From: Flammula alnicola
Lineage: Eukaryota; Basidiomycota; Agaricomycetes; Agaricales; Strophariaceae
Direction: 5' to 3'
Length of the DNA: 64,000 bases
NCBI GenBank assembly: GCA_015499995.1
Contig: JADNRV010000205.1
Coordinates: forward strand, 23,393-87,392
Part shown: positions 33,275 to 41,721 of the stretch, piece after piece
Layout: each line of letters opens with the position of its first letter
How positions within the stretch are numbered: the first letter of the stretch is position 1
Program-made: the position numbers and the translations under genes
Notes under the pieces: generated by a model
Database searches by the model: none
Told to the model about the DNA's origin: nothing
What the model saw: the letters and a program-made list of their open reading frames with translations, nothing else

Positions 33275-34577
33275 CAGTACTTTGCTGTGCCCCACCTATT
33301 CCAGTAGGAATGACTGGAATCCAGTGGAATGGGACTGGAATCCGGTGGAATGGAACTGGAATCTAGTGGAATAGACCAGATTCCAGTGGAATGAGACTGG
33401 AATCCGGTGGAATGGAACTGGAATCTAGTGGAATAGACCAGATTCCAGTGGAATGAGACTGGAATAGAATGAAATAGGACTGGAATCCACTAGAATGGAC
33501 TGAAATACATTGTATTTTGATTCAATTTAGATGTCACATGTCACAGGCCCTTGAATTTGTCAAAAAAAGTCACGCTTATTCAGTATCCCAAATCCTTTTG
33601 CCAAAACCATCCAGTAAAAACCAAATCTAAATATAGAAATTCAGGGTCCAAAATCATTTAAAATGGGTTGCTAAAACTGCAGGGTCCACCCTAATTTGGC
33701 TGGTGTCTGAAACCAAAAATTCAGACAGAAGTCATAGGTCACATCTGTCACACTTGTGTGACCTATACAAATCAACTCCTTTATATATTCTATTTGTCTA
33801 TTTGAGATATCTATACTATAAATCAAAGAGGGACTTTCTTATGTGACAGACAAAGTCCTGTCACAGTTGGTCACAGACAAACAAGTCACACCTCTCTGTC
33901 GTTCTCTAAAACTAGGCTAATGGCACGTCCGTGCGAAGCATGGGTCTATTGCTAGTATACATTATGTGACTAACTCGTGAGTGATTCAGGGTCAATAAGG
34001 TACCATCAGATTTAGAATTTTGAGGAGATTCTAAATATATTTATATCATGTGATCCAGACAGGCAATATTACTGTATTTAGGCTGTTTTTGGAACTGTGG
34101 GAATTTTATGCCCAAAAAGGCAATCATAGCACCTGCTCCAAAACCCATGTACCTTTTGAAATCATGTGATTTGCTGCTCTTGTTGATGAGAAAAATGCAA
34201 AAAACTCGCCCAAACCCGAGTCTTTTCAAAATCACCTGATCCAAATATTGAACTTCCTAATTTGGAATATGTCTTGGCACAGTTTCCAATTTTATTTCGA
34301 TATCATAGACAGGTACCGACATCTATTTCTATATATAGACATTAGAAATCACCAAATCATAATGCATTTTGATTTCATTCCAGCGGAATACCTGGTTGTT
34401 CCATTCCAGCCATTCCACTCCTGTGGCATTCCGGTCACCATTCCAGTGGAATCTCGGAATTTGCCCCTTTTTCAAAAAATTTCCAAATTTTGGCAGGATA
34501 TTCCACCGGAATGGCCTCATATTCCACCGGATTCCACCGGATTCCGGTAGGAATAGGGGGGGCACAGCAAAGACCTC
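33275..34577 (+). mobile_element. hAT-like non-autonomous element, family B copy 2 (B2)
   Basis: The TSD is CCAACGAG (33267-33274, 34578-34585). It starts CAGTACTTTGCTGTGCCCC and ends GGGGCACAGCAAAGACCTC. GGAATCC/GGATTCC arrays lie at 33295-33500 and 34370-34560. The core contains the hairpin TATTTCTATATATAGACAT region and the GACTCG/CGAGTC block shared with other copies. It is longer than B1 and B3 because of a 146-bp Helitron-like insert. Confidence 0.88.
33810..33955 (+). mobile_element. 146-bp Helitron-like insertion in B2
   Basis: It begins TCTATACTATAAATC directly after an A and ends CTATTGCTAG before a T, with no TSD. Copies B1 and B3 show the empty site (GAGATA|TATATG in B1, reverse; GAGATACATATG in B3). 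A GC hairpin GCACG-TC-CGTGC lies 17 nt before the terminal CTAG. The TC...CTRR ends, A/T target and 3' hairpin are the standard Helitron signature. No Rep/helicase is encoded, so it is non-autonomous. Confidence 0.82.
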
Positions 34578-35319
34578 CCAACGAGGCCGACCTCAACGTT
34601 ATCCGTGGATTCGTCCACGCTATCACCCCTACATCCGACACTCTTGACGTGTGGGTTGGGCTCCCCACCTCGAAGTCCTATCTTAAGGCTCTCGATCTAC
34701 CTGCTTTCAGTGACTACGCCACTAGGGTTCCTACCACCGGCACGGAGGTGAAGATGGCGATGCTCGCCTCCCCTCTGTCCATGGACATCATGCTCGCGGG
34801 CCCCCCTCGCGTCATCCGCAACTCGAAGGCGAGCTCCACCGCCCACACCTTCTTTGAAATATATGACTCGCAATCGGGTCAACGTGCGAAGCGTCTTATC
34901 AACAAGACCTTCATGTTCCATGGTAGGGTGATCCTCATTCGCCCGACCACAGTCAGCGCCGGCGTCCCCCTCTGCACTCGTTGCTGGAGGTGGGGCCACC
35001 CGAAGAATTCCTGCAAAGCGCGCCAGCCGATCTGCGCTCGCTGCTCTGGCCCGCATGAGGTGGAGGTGCATCGCATCGCCGCCTCGTGCTGTAAACCTCA
35101 TCCGGAGGCCAAGCCCCCGACCAAAGGCACTCCGCTTGGTACGGACTGCCCCCACACTGCGCGGTGCCCCTCGTGCCGCAAAGATCATTGGGCCTCTTTG
35201 AGCCATTGCTCGTTTTGGCGACACCGCTTCGGCCGTCCCTGGATCGAGGCTAAATATGCTGAGGTACGTGATTTCTGGCTAAATCGTCGTCCCACCCATC
35301 GCTCACATAACGTAGCTTA

Positions 35320-38300
35320 ATGCCAGTACAACCCATGCTGGATGAGGTGCAGGTGTTGAGTTGGAACGTGGCCAGGGACGGGATGTCCCTGGATGTAATA
35401 CTATCACAATGTAACAACATATATAATATCATATTCGTTCAAGAACCCCCTTGGCGACACATAAGGACCGCCCCGTCTGCTAAAACCAGAAAGGGCGAGG
35501 ATGTCATAGGCGCACCGAACCACCCAGATTGGCTGGCAATGGTCCGTGCGCCCACTACCGCTGATGAGCGACCCCGGGTTATGACCTACGTTTCGACTAG
35601 GCTGGCCCGGTATCGTCCGTCTATACGAAGGGATGTGATTGATCACCCCGATATACAGGTCCTGTTACTCTCAACAAGTGCCGAGACCTTCTTTTTGATG
35701 AATGTCTACTCTGACGCGGATCATGGGGCCATTAACTGGCTCAAGAACCACGATCATGCACTTCCCCGGTTCCTATTCATGGGCGGGGACTTTAACGCAC
35801 ACTCTGAGGACTGGGACAAAGGTCACAGTGGTCGGGAGGGATGCGCTCTCTCACTGCAGCAGTCTGCTGCTATTCTTGGGCTTGAACTGGCTGCTTTTGG
35901 CAATCCAGGGCCCACACACATACCAAGAGATCCCACCAAGCGCAAAACAGTGATCGATCTGGCCTTCGTCCCACCTAATCAGGTGATCGACAATACCACT
36001 GTCCGATGCCCGGACATCCAACTCAGATCGGACCATATTCCGATCTCGACTACACTGGACATCTCTCCCGCCCCTGACGGGGCAGTTCGGATGTCTCTTC
36101 CTACTGATGATGTTCCGGCATTCATCAATTCTATCAGCTCTGGGCTCTGGGCCATTGACCCGACTGCCCCTCTGAATACCGAGGAACAGATCGAGGCTGC
36201 TGCGCAAGCGGTGGTGTTGGTCTTCTCTTCTGCGTGGGATTCCCATGCCAAAGAGTCCTTTGTTACCCAGCGATCTAAGCCCTGGTGGACCCAGGAATGC
36301 TCAGATGCCCTTGACACATTCCGGCGCAGTCGCCTGCCTGAGGACTGGAAATCTTTTCAGAAGACCGTCCGAGATGTCAAGCGCGAATTCTTCGATCATC
36401 AGATCCATGAAATTGTGTCTGCCAACAAGCGCCCGTGGGACCTCATGAATTGGGTCCAGCAGCGTAAACTTCCTCCCTGTGAGGCTCCTCATTATCGTGG
36501 TGAGCCTTGCAATGACATGCCCGCCCTCTGGGACGCGCTCCACGGCACCTATAACTCTGCCTCTGACAGAGTGTTTGATGCCGATTTGTTGAACTCTCTC
36601 CCTACTTTGCCTGTTAGGGAGTGGGTCCGTTTCTCCGCACTGGAACTCACAGAGGCTCTCTCTGCGTGTTCTGGTCTGTTCGCTCCGGGTCCGGATCATG
36701 TCAATTGGTCCCACCTGAAGGGGATAGTACGGCGCGACCCTCATGCCATTGAGGTGCTTCTCTCGATTGCCAATGCCTGCATGCATGTGGGGTACTGGCC
36801 ATCTGTTTTTAAGGATTCGCTTTCGGTAATTATACTCAAGCCGAATAAGCCATCCTATTCTGCACCTAAGGCATTCAGGCCTATTGTTCTCCTGAATACC
36901 ATTGGTAAATTAATCGAGAAGATGATCTCGAATCGCATTCAGTTCGACGTAGTCGGGCTGGATATTTTCCATCCTAACCAGGTGGGTGGAGTGCGTCAAC
37001 GCTCCACTGAGGATGCTGGGCTCTTTCTGACACACATTGTGCGTGCAGGGTGGGCCAAGGGTTTAAAGACTAGCGTGGTCGCTTTTGATCTTGCTCAGTT
37101 TTTCCCTTCACTTAATCACGATGCGCTTGTGATTATTCTTCGAAAACTTGGCTTCCCTCCCCTGGTGGTCAAGTTTTTCGCATCTTATCTGATAGAGAGG
37201 AAGACGCGGTATGCGTGGAATTCCTTCTTGTCAGACCCTTTGCAGGCGGACGTGGGGGTGGGCCAGGGATCAGCCTTGTCCCCTGTCCTGTCGGCTATCT
37301 ACTTGGCGCATATCATGCGCCTGTTCGAGAGGCGGTGCCTTGACCTTGGGTTGAGGGTCGACCTTCTCTCTTATGTTGATGATGGCACACTCATTGTTCA
37401 GGATGAGTGGCTGGATCATAATATTGCGATGCTGAAGAAGGCATATGCTGTTATCTTCGAGTTGTTCAAGGCTTTTGCCTTGGCGCTCGAGCATGACAAG
37501 TCTGAGATCTATCATTTCGACAGATCTCATGCTTATTATAATCCTGGCATCGATCTCGGGTATGCACCTTACACCGGAGATCGTGCTAATTATCTCAAAC
37601 CCAAGCCGTTTTGGCGGTACTTGGGCTTTTATTTTGATCGAAAACTCACATTCAATGAGCACGTTAGGTATTACTCCACCAAGGGTTTTACATTGGTTGT
37701 TTCGATGAAGATGCTTGGCTCCTCTACCTGGGGACTTCTGCCTATGCAGAAGCGCCTCCTTTATCGCACATGTGTGGTTCCCATATTCATGTATGGGTAT
37801 CGCATGTGGTTCTTCAAGGGTGCTCGGAACAAGGGCCTCATTAAACAGCTTACGCAAGTGCAACGTAAAGCTGCTCTCTGGATTACGGGTGCATTCCGTA
37901 CTTCACCTTCGGGAGGGGTGGAGGCCCTTGCGGGCCTCCTACCCATCCCTATACTTCTCGAAAGATTGCGCGACCGCTCTACAGTGCGGGTCGCCACTCT
38001 TTCGGACACTCATCTGATCCGGTCATTCATGTCCGGATCATCACTTAAGCGTGCAACCCCCCATCCTATGTCGGTTGAACGCATGCCTCCTGCCCATCGC
38101 CGCAAAGTGATGGGTGCTCTTATGGACAACGTCAGTTATTCCACTGTCCCTGTTGAGTCTACGGAGCGTTTTGCTCCTGAGGCTCATCCGGGTTATCGAA
38201 TCCTCGATCGGTTCGCCGATCGGTTCAAGTGGCTTTCCAAGCCACGCTTTAGCAGGTCCCCAGATCCTGAAGCAGCTTGGAAGCTTATCTTGGATGCATC

Positions 38301-39201
38301 CCTGGAGTCTCTTGAGGACGATCCCGACGCTGCGTATGCCGGTGTTGATGGCTCCTGCCCTCCGGGGTGGCAAGCCGCCACTGGCGTTGTGATCAAACGG
38401 CAGGGCGCACAGGTTTATTCTGGGTGTCATGCTGCCAGGAGGGCCTCGTCTACGGATGCAGAGCTCTTTGCTATTCGTGTTGCCATCTCCAATGCCGTTG
38501 GCTTTGGGAATGTCAAACGCATCACTATTTTCACTGATGCGATGCATGCCGCACGCCTCTCAGTGGATCCCTCTCTGCACTCCTTCCAGTCTCAGTCACT
38601 GATGGTGTGTCGTACACTTGAGCCGTGGCTCAGGTGTTCGCCTGACCATAAGGTTACTTTCATCGAGTCTCCCTCTGATATGGAGTGGGACATTCAAAAC
38701 GAAGCGCACGATCTTGTTGCTGGTATGCGCAGCGCTGCCGTCGTTCCTACCACCAAACTCTCTCTCCAGTATGTCCGCGATTTTGTGGACAAATCGGCAC
38801 GCGCAGATTGGAAACAAAGAGTTTCCGATCAGCCATTCCTGCTTGGCTCCACCTTTATGGAGCTGCAAGGGTTGAACGGAGATCCTGTCCAGCCTAGTCC
38901 CACTTGCGGGGGACCTTGGCTTGAAGCTGGCAGTCAGAGTGTCTCGCTCTTTGCCCGCATGTGCCATTTAATTACGAATCATGCGCCGATCGGCTCGTAC
39001 TACGAGCGGTTCAAAATTGACGACCCTAGGGCCCTCGGTTGTGAGTGTGGGGTTTATCCTCAGACTCGCGATCATATATTCAAGTGCAAGAAACAGCCTT
39101 GGACTCGCCGGAAGCTGAAACTTGTTTCGGAGCTGGCGACGTATCTGTTGGAGCACCCCACGGCGTTCTCCTTCTCCCGGCACCCAGCTGGAGTCGGATG
39201 A
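35320..39201 (+). CDS. LINE ORF2, intact: APE endonuclease, reverse transcriptase, RNase H, CCHC (1293 aa)
   Basis: This is the polyprotein for target-primed reverse transcription. The APE-type endonuclease has E42 in FVQEPPW, D157/N159 in GGDFNAHSEDWD and SDH at 238-240. RT shows MISNRIQFD, DLAQFFPSLNHD, GQGSALSPVLSAIYLA and the catalytic YVDD at 685-688, then a thumb with YLGFYFDRKLTFNEH. RNase H has D1010 in GVDGS, TDAELFAI, FTDAMHA and NEAHDL. A C-terminal knuckle CECGVYPQTRDHIFKC starts at about C1241. The domain order and a fungal host fit the Tad1 clade. The ATG (35320-35322) overlaps the ORF1 stop as TAATG. All catalytic residues are present, but the element lacks its 5' UTR and ORF1 N-terminus and has an element in ORF1, so it probably cannot move by itself. 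A 3' UTR of about 550 bp ends in GTATAAAATTGATGATTT plus A22. Confidence 0.93.
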   Translation: MPVQPMLDEVQVLSWNVARDGMSLDVILSQCNNIYNIIFVQEPPWRHIRTAPSAKTRKGEDVIGAPNHPDWLAMVRAPTTADERPRVMTYVSTRLARYRPSIRRDVIDHPDIQVLLLSTSAETFFLMNVYSDADHGAINWLKNHDHALPRFLFMGGDFNAHSEDWDKGHSGREGCALSLQQSAAILGLELAAFGNPGPTHIPRDPTKRKTVIDLAFVPPNQVIDNTTVRCPDIQLRSDHIPISTTLDISPAPDGAVRMSLPTDDVPAFINSISSGLWAIDPTAPLNTEEQIEAAAQAVVLVFSSAWDSHAKESFVTQRSKPWWTQECSDALDTFRRSRLPEDWKSFQKTVRDVKREFFDHQIHEIVSANKRPWDLMNWVQQRKLPPCEAPHYRGEPCNDMPALWDALHGTYNSASDRVFDADLLNSLPTLPVREWVRFSALELTEALSACSGLFAPGPDHVNWSHLKGIVRRDPHAIEVLLSIANACMHVGYWPSVFKDSLSVIILKPNKPSYSAPKAFRPIVLLNTIGKLIEKMISNRIQFDVVGLDIFHPNQVGGVRQRSTEDAGLFLTHIVRAGWAKGLKTSVVAFDLAQFFPSLNHDALVIILRKLGFPPLVVKFFASYLIERKTRYAWNSFLSDPLQADVGVGQGSALSPVLSAIYLAHIMRLFERRCLDLGLRVDLLSYVDDGTLIVQDEWLDHNIAMLKKAYAVIFELFKAFALALEHDKSEIYHFDRSHAYYNPGIDLGYAPYTGDRANYLKPKPFWRYLGFYFDRKLTFNEHVRYYSTKGFTLVVSMKMLGSSTWGLLPMQKRLLYRTCVVPIFMYGYRMWFFKGARNKGLIKQLTQVQRKAALWITGAFRTSPSGGVEALAGLLPIPILLERLRDRSTVRVATLSDTHLIRSFMSGSSLKRATPHPMSVERMPPAHRRKVMGALMDNVSYSTVPVESTERFAPEAHPGYRILDRFADRFKWLSKPRFSRSPDPEAAWKLILDASLESLEDDPDAAYAGVDGSCPPGWQAATGVVIKRQGAQVYSGCHAARRASSTDAELFAIRVAISNAVGFGNVKRITIFTDAMHAARLSVDPSLHSFQSQSLMVCRTLEPWLRCSPDHKVTFIESPSDMEWDIQNEAHDLVAGMRSAAVVPTTKLSLQYVRDFVDKSARADWKQRVSDQPFLLGSTFMELQGLNGDPVQPSPTCGGPWLEAGSQSVSLFARMCHLITNHAPIGSYYERFKIDDPRALGCECGVYPQTRDHIFKCKKQPWTRRKLKLVSELATYLLEHPTAFSFSRHPAGVG

Positions 39202-39803
39202 GGGACTCTGGGAGGGGGGCGATCCTGATCGTGGAGTGATCCGCGGTCAAATCTACTCGACTACTCGTGATGTGTTTCCGTTTGGCGGCGGGGAAGTTCC
39301 GCAAGTGCCTAGGGCCCTGGTCATCCCAGGGCCGGTGGCGTCGACTCTCTAAGCTGGCGTCATGCGCCGTCGACGGAGGACCCAGTTCGGTGGACGGCGG
39401 TGGGGGCTTCGGCTCCTGCTTAGCTATTACAACGTAAATTTTACCGTTGAACTGGGGAGAGTCTGGCAGGCTCTCTTCACTTTCGGGTGACCCCCCTTCC
39501 CATCCCAATACTCTTATCTGCCATTCGTGCGGTAGTGTTAACAACGCTGCAACGTCGGACAATCTGTAGTTGCGAGACTACCTATCTGGGTTTCAGGCAG
39601 CTGCGCCGTCTCGCCCGCGCCGCGTTCACGCACGTCGCATGCTCGCCGTCGAGCTAACTTCTTTCTTTTGCACGTGTAGTATACCGCCTTCGTTTGTATT
39701 AGTTAGAGACTGGACTGCTTTCGTGCATCGGTATAAAATTGATGATTTAAAAAAAAAAAAAAAAAAAAAAAGAGCTGCGATGGTGCATCGGAATATAAAT
39801 TGT

Positions 39804-39835
<32 letters not shown>

Positions 39836-39923
39836 CAAAAAAAAAAGGTCTGGCGTCTGGGGCAACTGGCTCCAGTTCCTCCAGACCAGCGGGGTGGAAC
39901 AACGCATTGCCCACAAGTCGCCG

Positions 39924-40036
39924 TTTACAATGCGCCAGACGCTGTTTGCAGGGAGCCAGACCTGCATATCACCGGACCAAGTGTTATAATTGAAAGCATT
40001 CAATTTCGTGATTTGGGGCATGTGTAAAGAAGACAT
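39924..40036 (-). pseudogene. copia gag N-terminus (C1)
   Basis: It starts MSSLHMPQITKLNAFNYNTW and ends at RIVNG where the L7 TSD begins; the rest of gag is at 29808-29177. It begins 384 bp downstream of the 5' LTR. Confidence 0.8.
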
Positions 40037-40419
40037 GATTGCGAGGGATCCGTGGAGAGTGGAGGAGTGCGAGTTGGCAGGGATATGCAGAATAGTGTCC
40101 GGATATGTGTAAATGAGTTGTACGGCGTTCTGTGTACAGTAGGTGCAGCGAACTTGGAAATGAAATGAAAGTGTAAACTAGAGTATTCTAGACAACACTA
40201 TATAAAAGTGTATGTAACTCAGAGTCCAGGCGGTTGTTCTGAGCGCAACTCAGCCCTAATGGTGTGCAAGCTCATCCTTACTAGCAGCGGCAATATAAGG
40301 CTGGGCCTGGCAAGGGTTTACAAGTAATGAGAGGTAATATGCCTGATGAAAGCTAACTACTAATAGATTTCGTTCCCAAAACACCTGTTTGAAGCGCTTA
40401 GAGCGCAGGGCCCACAACC
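40037..40419 (-). promoter_or_regulatory. copia 5' leader between LTR and gag
   Basis: In element orientation GGTTGTGGGCCC directly follows the LTR end CCTTTAACA, where a primer-binding site is expected; the matching tRNA is not identified. The leader contains TATATAAAAG-like sequence near 40200 (plus strand) and the AATGAAATGAAAG region near 40160. Confidence 0.55.
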
Positions 40420-40798
40420 TGTTAAAGGTGGCAAGCGCGGGAACGTGTGATGCAGCTGTGCGCCTAATATGAGCAACTCGAAGCGAGGGACACAGGAGCT
40501 ACAGTGAGCTGAAGTCCAGAGTGAGTAACTAATTGTATTGGGCAAAATACTAACTACTTGCCTGAAGTCCAGAGTGAGTAACTAAGGACTTCTGGCAAAT
40601 GTCAAAAGACTTTATATACTAAATAGAAAGGATCTAGAAAGCATCTGGAGATGATCTGGAGATGATCTAGAACTTGATAAGAATCTAATCTACAAATGCA
40701 CAACAAGTGAAAAGGAGGAAGTGCAGATAAGAGATAAGATAAGAGATAAGATAAGATAAGATAAGATAACTTGGAGACATATGCAGGCAGTTTTAACA
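40420..40798 (-). repeat. copia LTR shared by two copies (5' LTR of C1, 3' LTR of C2)
   Basis: In element orientation it runs TGTTAAAACTGCC...CCTTTAACA, with the GATAA array near 40730-40770. On its right the sequence is CCCCCCGTGATCTCAC (polypurine tract and pol 3' end, in reverse). On its left are the leader and gag start. One LTR therefore joins a pol 3' end to a gag 5' start. Confidence 0.85.
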
Positions 40799-41721
40799 TC
40801 CCCCCGTGATCTCACAAGTCTCCAAAGTAGAGTCCATAGATAAAAGTAAAGTAGAAAGAGACTAAGGCCTAATGCCCATTTGGTCTCTACAAAATTGAAC
40901 CTTGGGAGCAGGGAGTGGTTTGGTAAGAATATCTGCAATTTGTTCTGCAGTAGGAATATAAGAAGGGGCAATGCGTTTGTCATTAACAGCATCCCTAAGC
41001 CAGTAAAAGCGCAGATCCAAGTGTTTCATGCGCCCATGATGCTCAGGATTCTTGGACACACTGATAGCAGACTGATTGTCCATGTGTAAAGTAGATGGCT
41101 GGTCAACAATATAGCCAAATTCACCAAGGATATTGCGCATCCAGGCAATCTCCTTGCCAGCCTCAACTGCAGCCACATACTCAGATTCAGTAGTGGACAA
41201 AGTAACTAGACTTTGCAGTTTACTGCCCCAGCCAATAGCACCACCAGCCATCATGGTCACATAACCACCAGTAGAGCGGCCAGTGTCAATGCAATCACCA
41301 TGAGCAGCATCAGAGTAAGTTGTGAATAGCTCAGAGCCAAGTTCACCAGAATACTGCAACTTGTACTCTAAGGTGCCCTTGAGATAGCGGAACAAATGCT
41401 TGACAGCAGCCCAATGCCTGGGACCAGGATTGCAGTTAAAGCGTGCCAAATAGGACACAGCATGCGCAATATCTGGGCGAGTCATAGTAGCCAAATACTG
41501 CAAAGACCCAATAGCACTGAGGTAAGGAGTATTGCGCATAGCTTCCACTTCTGCGGCATTCTGAGGACCCATCTCTTTGGACAAGACAGTGCCAGGTGCA
41601 ATGGGAGTGAGGACAGGGTGCGAATCAGTCATAGTGTAGCGCTCAAGCATGTCCAGAATGAATTGGCGCTGATGGAGCGACACAAGATGCTTCTGGCGAT
41701 CCCTAGTGACTGCAACACCAA

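Larger units (their letters stand above)
33052..35320 (+). pseudogene. LINE ORF1 C-terminal part (L9), split by element B2
   Basis: The frame runs 33053-33274, then 34586-35320 after removal of B2 and one TSD (VANE|ADLNVIRGF). It ends RRPTHRSHNVA with TAA at 35318-35320. Knuckles are CTRCWRWGHPKNSC, CARCSGPHEVEVHRIAASCC and CPSCRKDHWASLSHC. Compared with copy L10, about 350 N-terminal residues are missing owing to 5' truncation. Apart from the insertion the frame is clean. Confidence 0.85.
33052..39771 (+). mobile_element. 5'-truncated LINE (L9) with intact ORF2
   Basis: It is inserted in the L8 3' UTR. The target is duplicated as GAGCAGCGATCGTGC (33037-33051) and GAGCTGCGATGGTGC (39772-39786), 15 bp with two mismatches. 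It begins within ORF1 (KQKTTPSFTSSGPTRKQ), is interrupted by element B2 (33275-34577), contains all of ORF2 (35320-39201), a 3' UTR of about 550 bp and a 22-base A-tail (39750-39771). Confidence 0.85.
31729..39846 (+). mobile_element. Chimeric retro-insertion (L8): unknown 5' segment fused to a LINE 3' end, later hit by L9
   Basis: The 13-bp TSD GGTCTGGCGTCTG (31716-31728, 39847-39859) brackets the block, and an A-rich tail ends it (39814-39846). Contents are an unidentified segment (31729-about 32414), the LINE ORF2 end with CCHC (about 32415-32602), the 3' UTR to 33051, the nested LINE L9 (33052-39771), and the last 60 bases of the L8 3' UTR plus tail (39787-39846). L8 and its tail rejoin across the L9 TSD. 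Confidence 0.75.
29809..39923 (-). mobile_element. 5'-truncated LINE (L7) in copia gag, split by a solo LTR and by L8
   Basis: The TSD is TTTACAATGC (29799-29808, 39924-39933). Poly(T) and the 3' UTR are at 29809-30360, the ORF2 C-terminus with CCHC-like CTCGVYPQTCNHLFGC at about 30360-30633, RNase H at 30995-31728 and the thumb remnant (ALFHPAGLEELEP) at 39860-39923. It is interrupted by a solo LTR (30634-30989) and L8 (31729-39846). At both sites the pieces rejoin exactly at the TSD. Confidence 0.82.
12201..40798 (-). mobile_element. Ty1/copia element (C1), 3' LTR to 5' LTR, spread over 28.6 kb by nested insertions
   Basis: Reading right to left: 5' LTR (40798-40420), leader and gag start (ATG at 40036), gag N-terminus to 39924, an insertion (39923-29809), gag remainder to zinc knuckle (29808-29177), the LINE L5 (about 29176-19258), integrase/RT (19257-18182), an insertion (18181-13948), RT/RNase H (13947-12701) and the 3' LTR (12566-12201). 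The pieces left and right of the 13948 and 29809 insertions rejoin exactly at their TSDs. About 1.3 kb (gag end, protease, integrase start) is missing where L5 sits, so L5 arrived with a deletion or the deletion came later. The left flank is GCCTCG. The matching 5-bp TSD is not visible at the right, because the 5' LTR is shared with copia copy C2. Confidence 0.75.
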
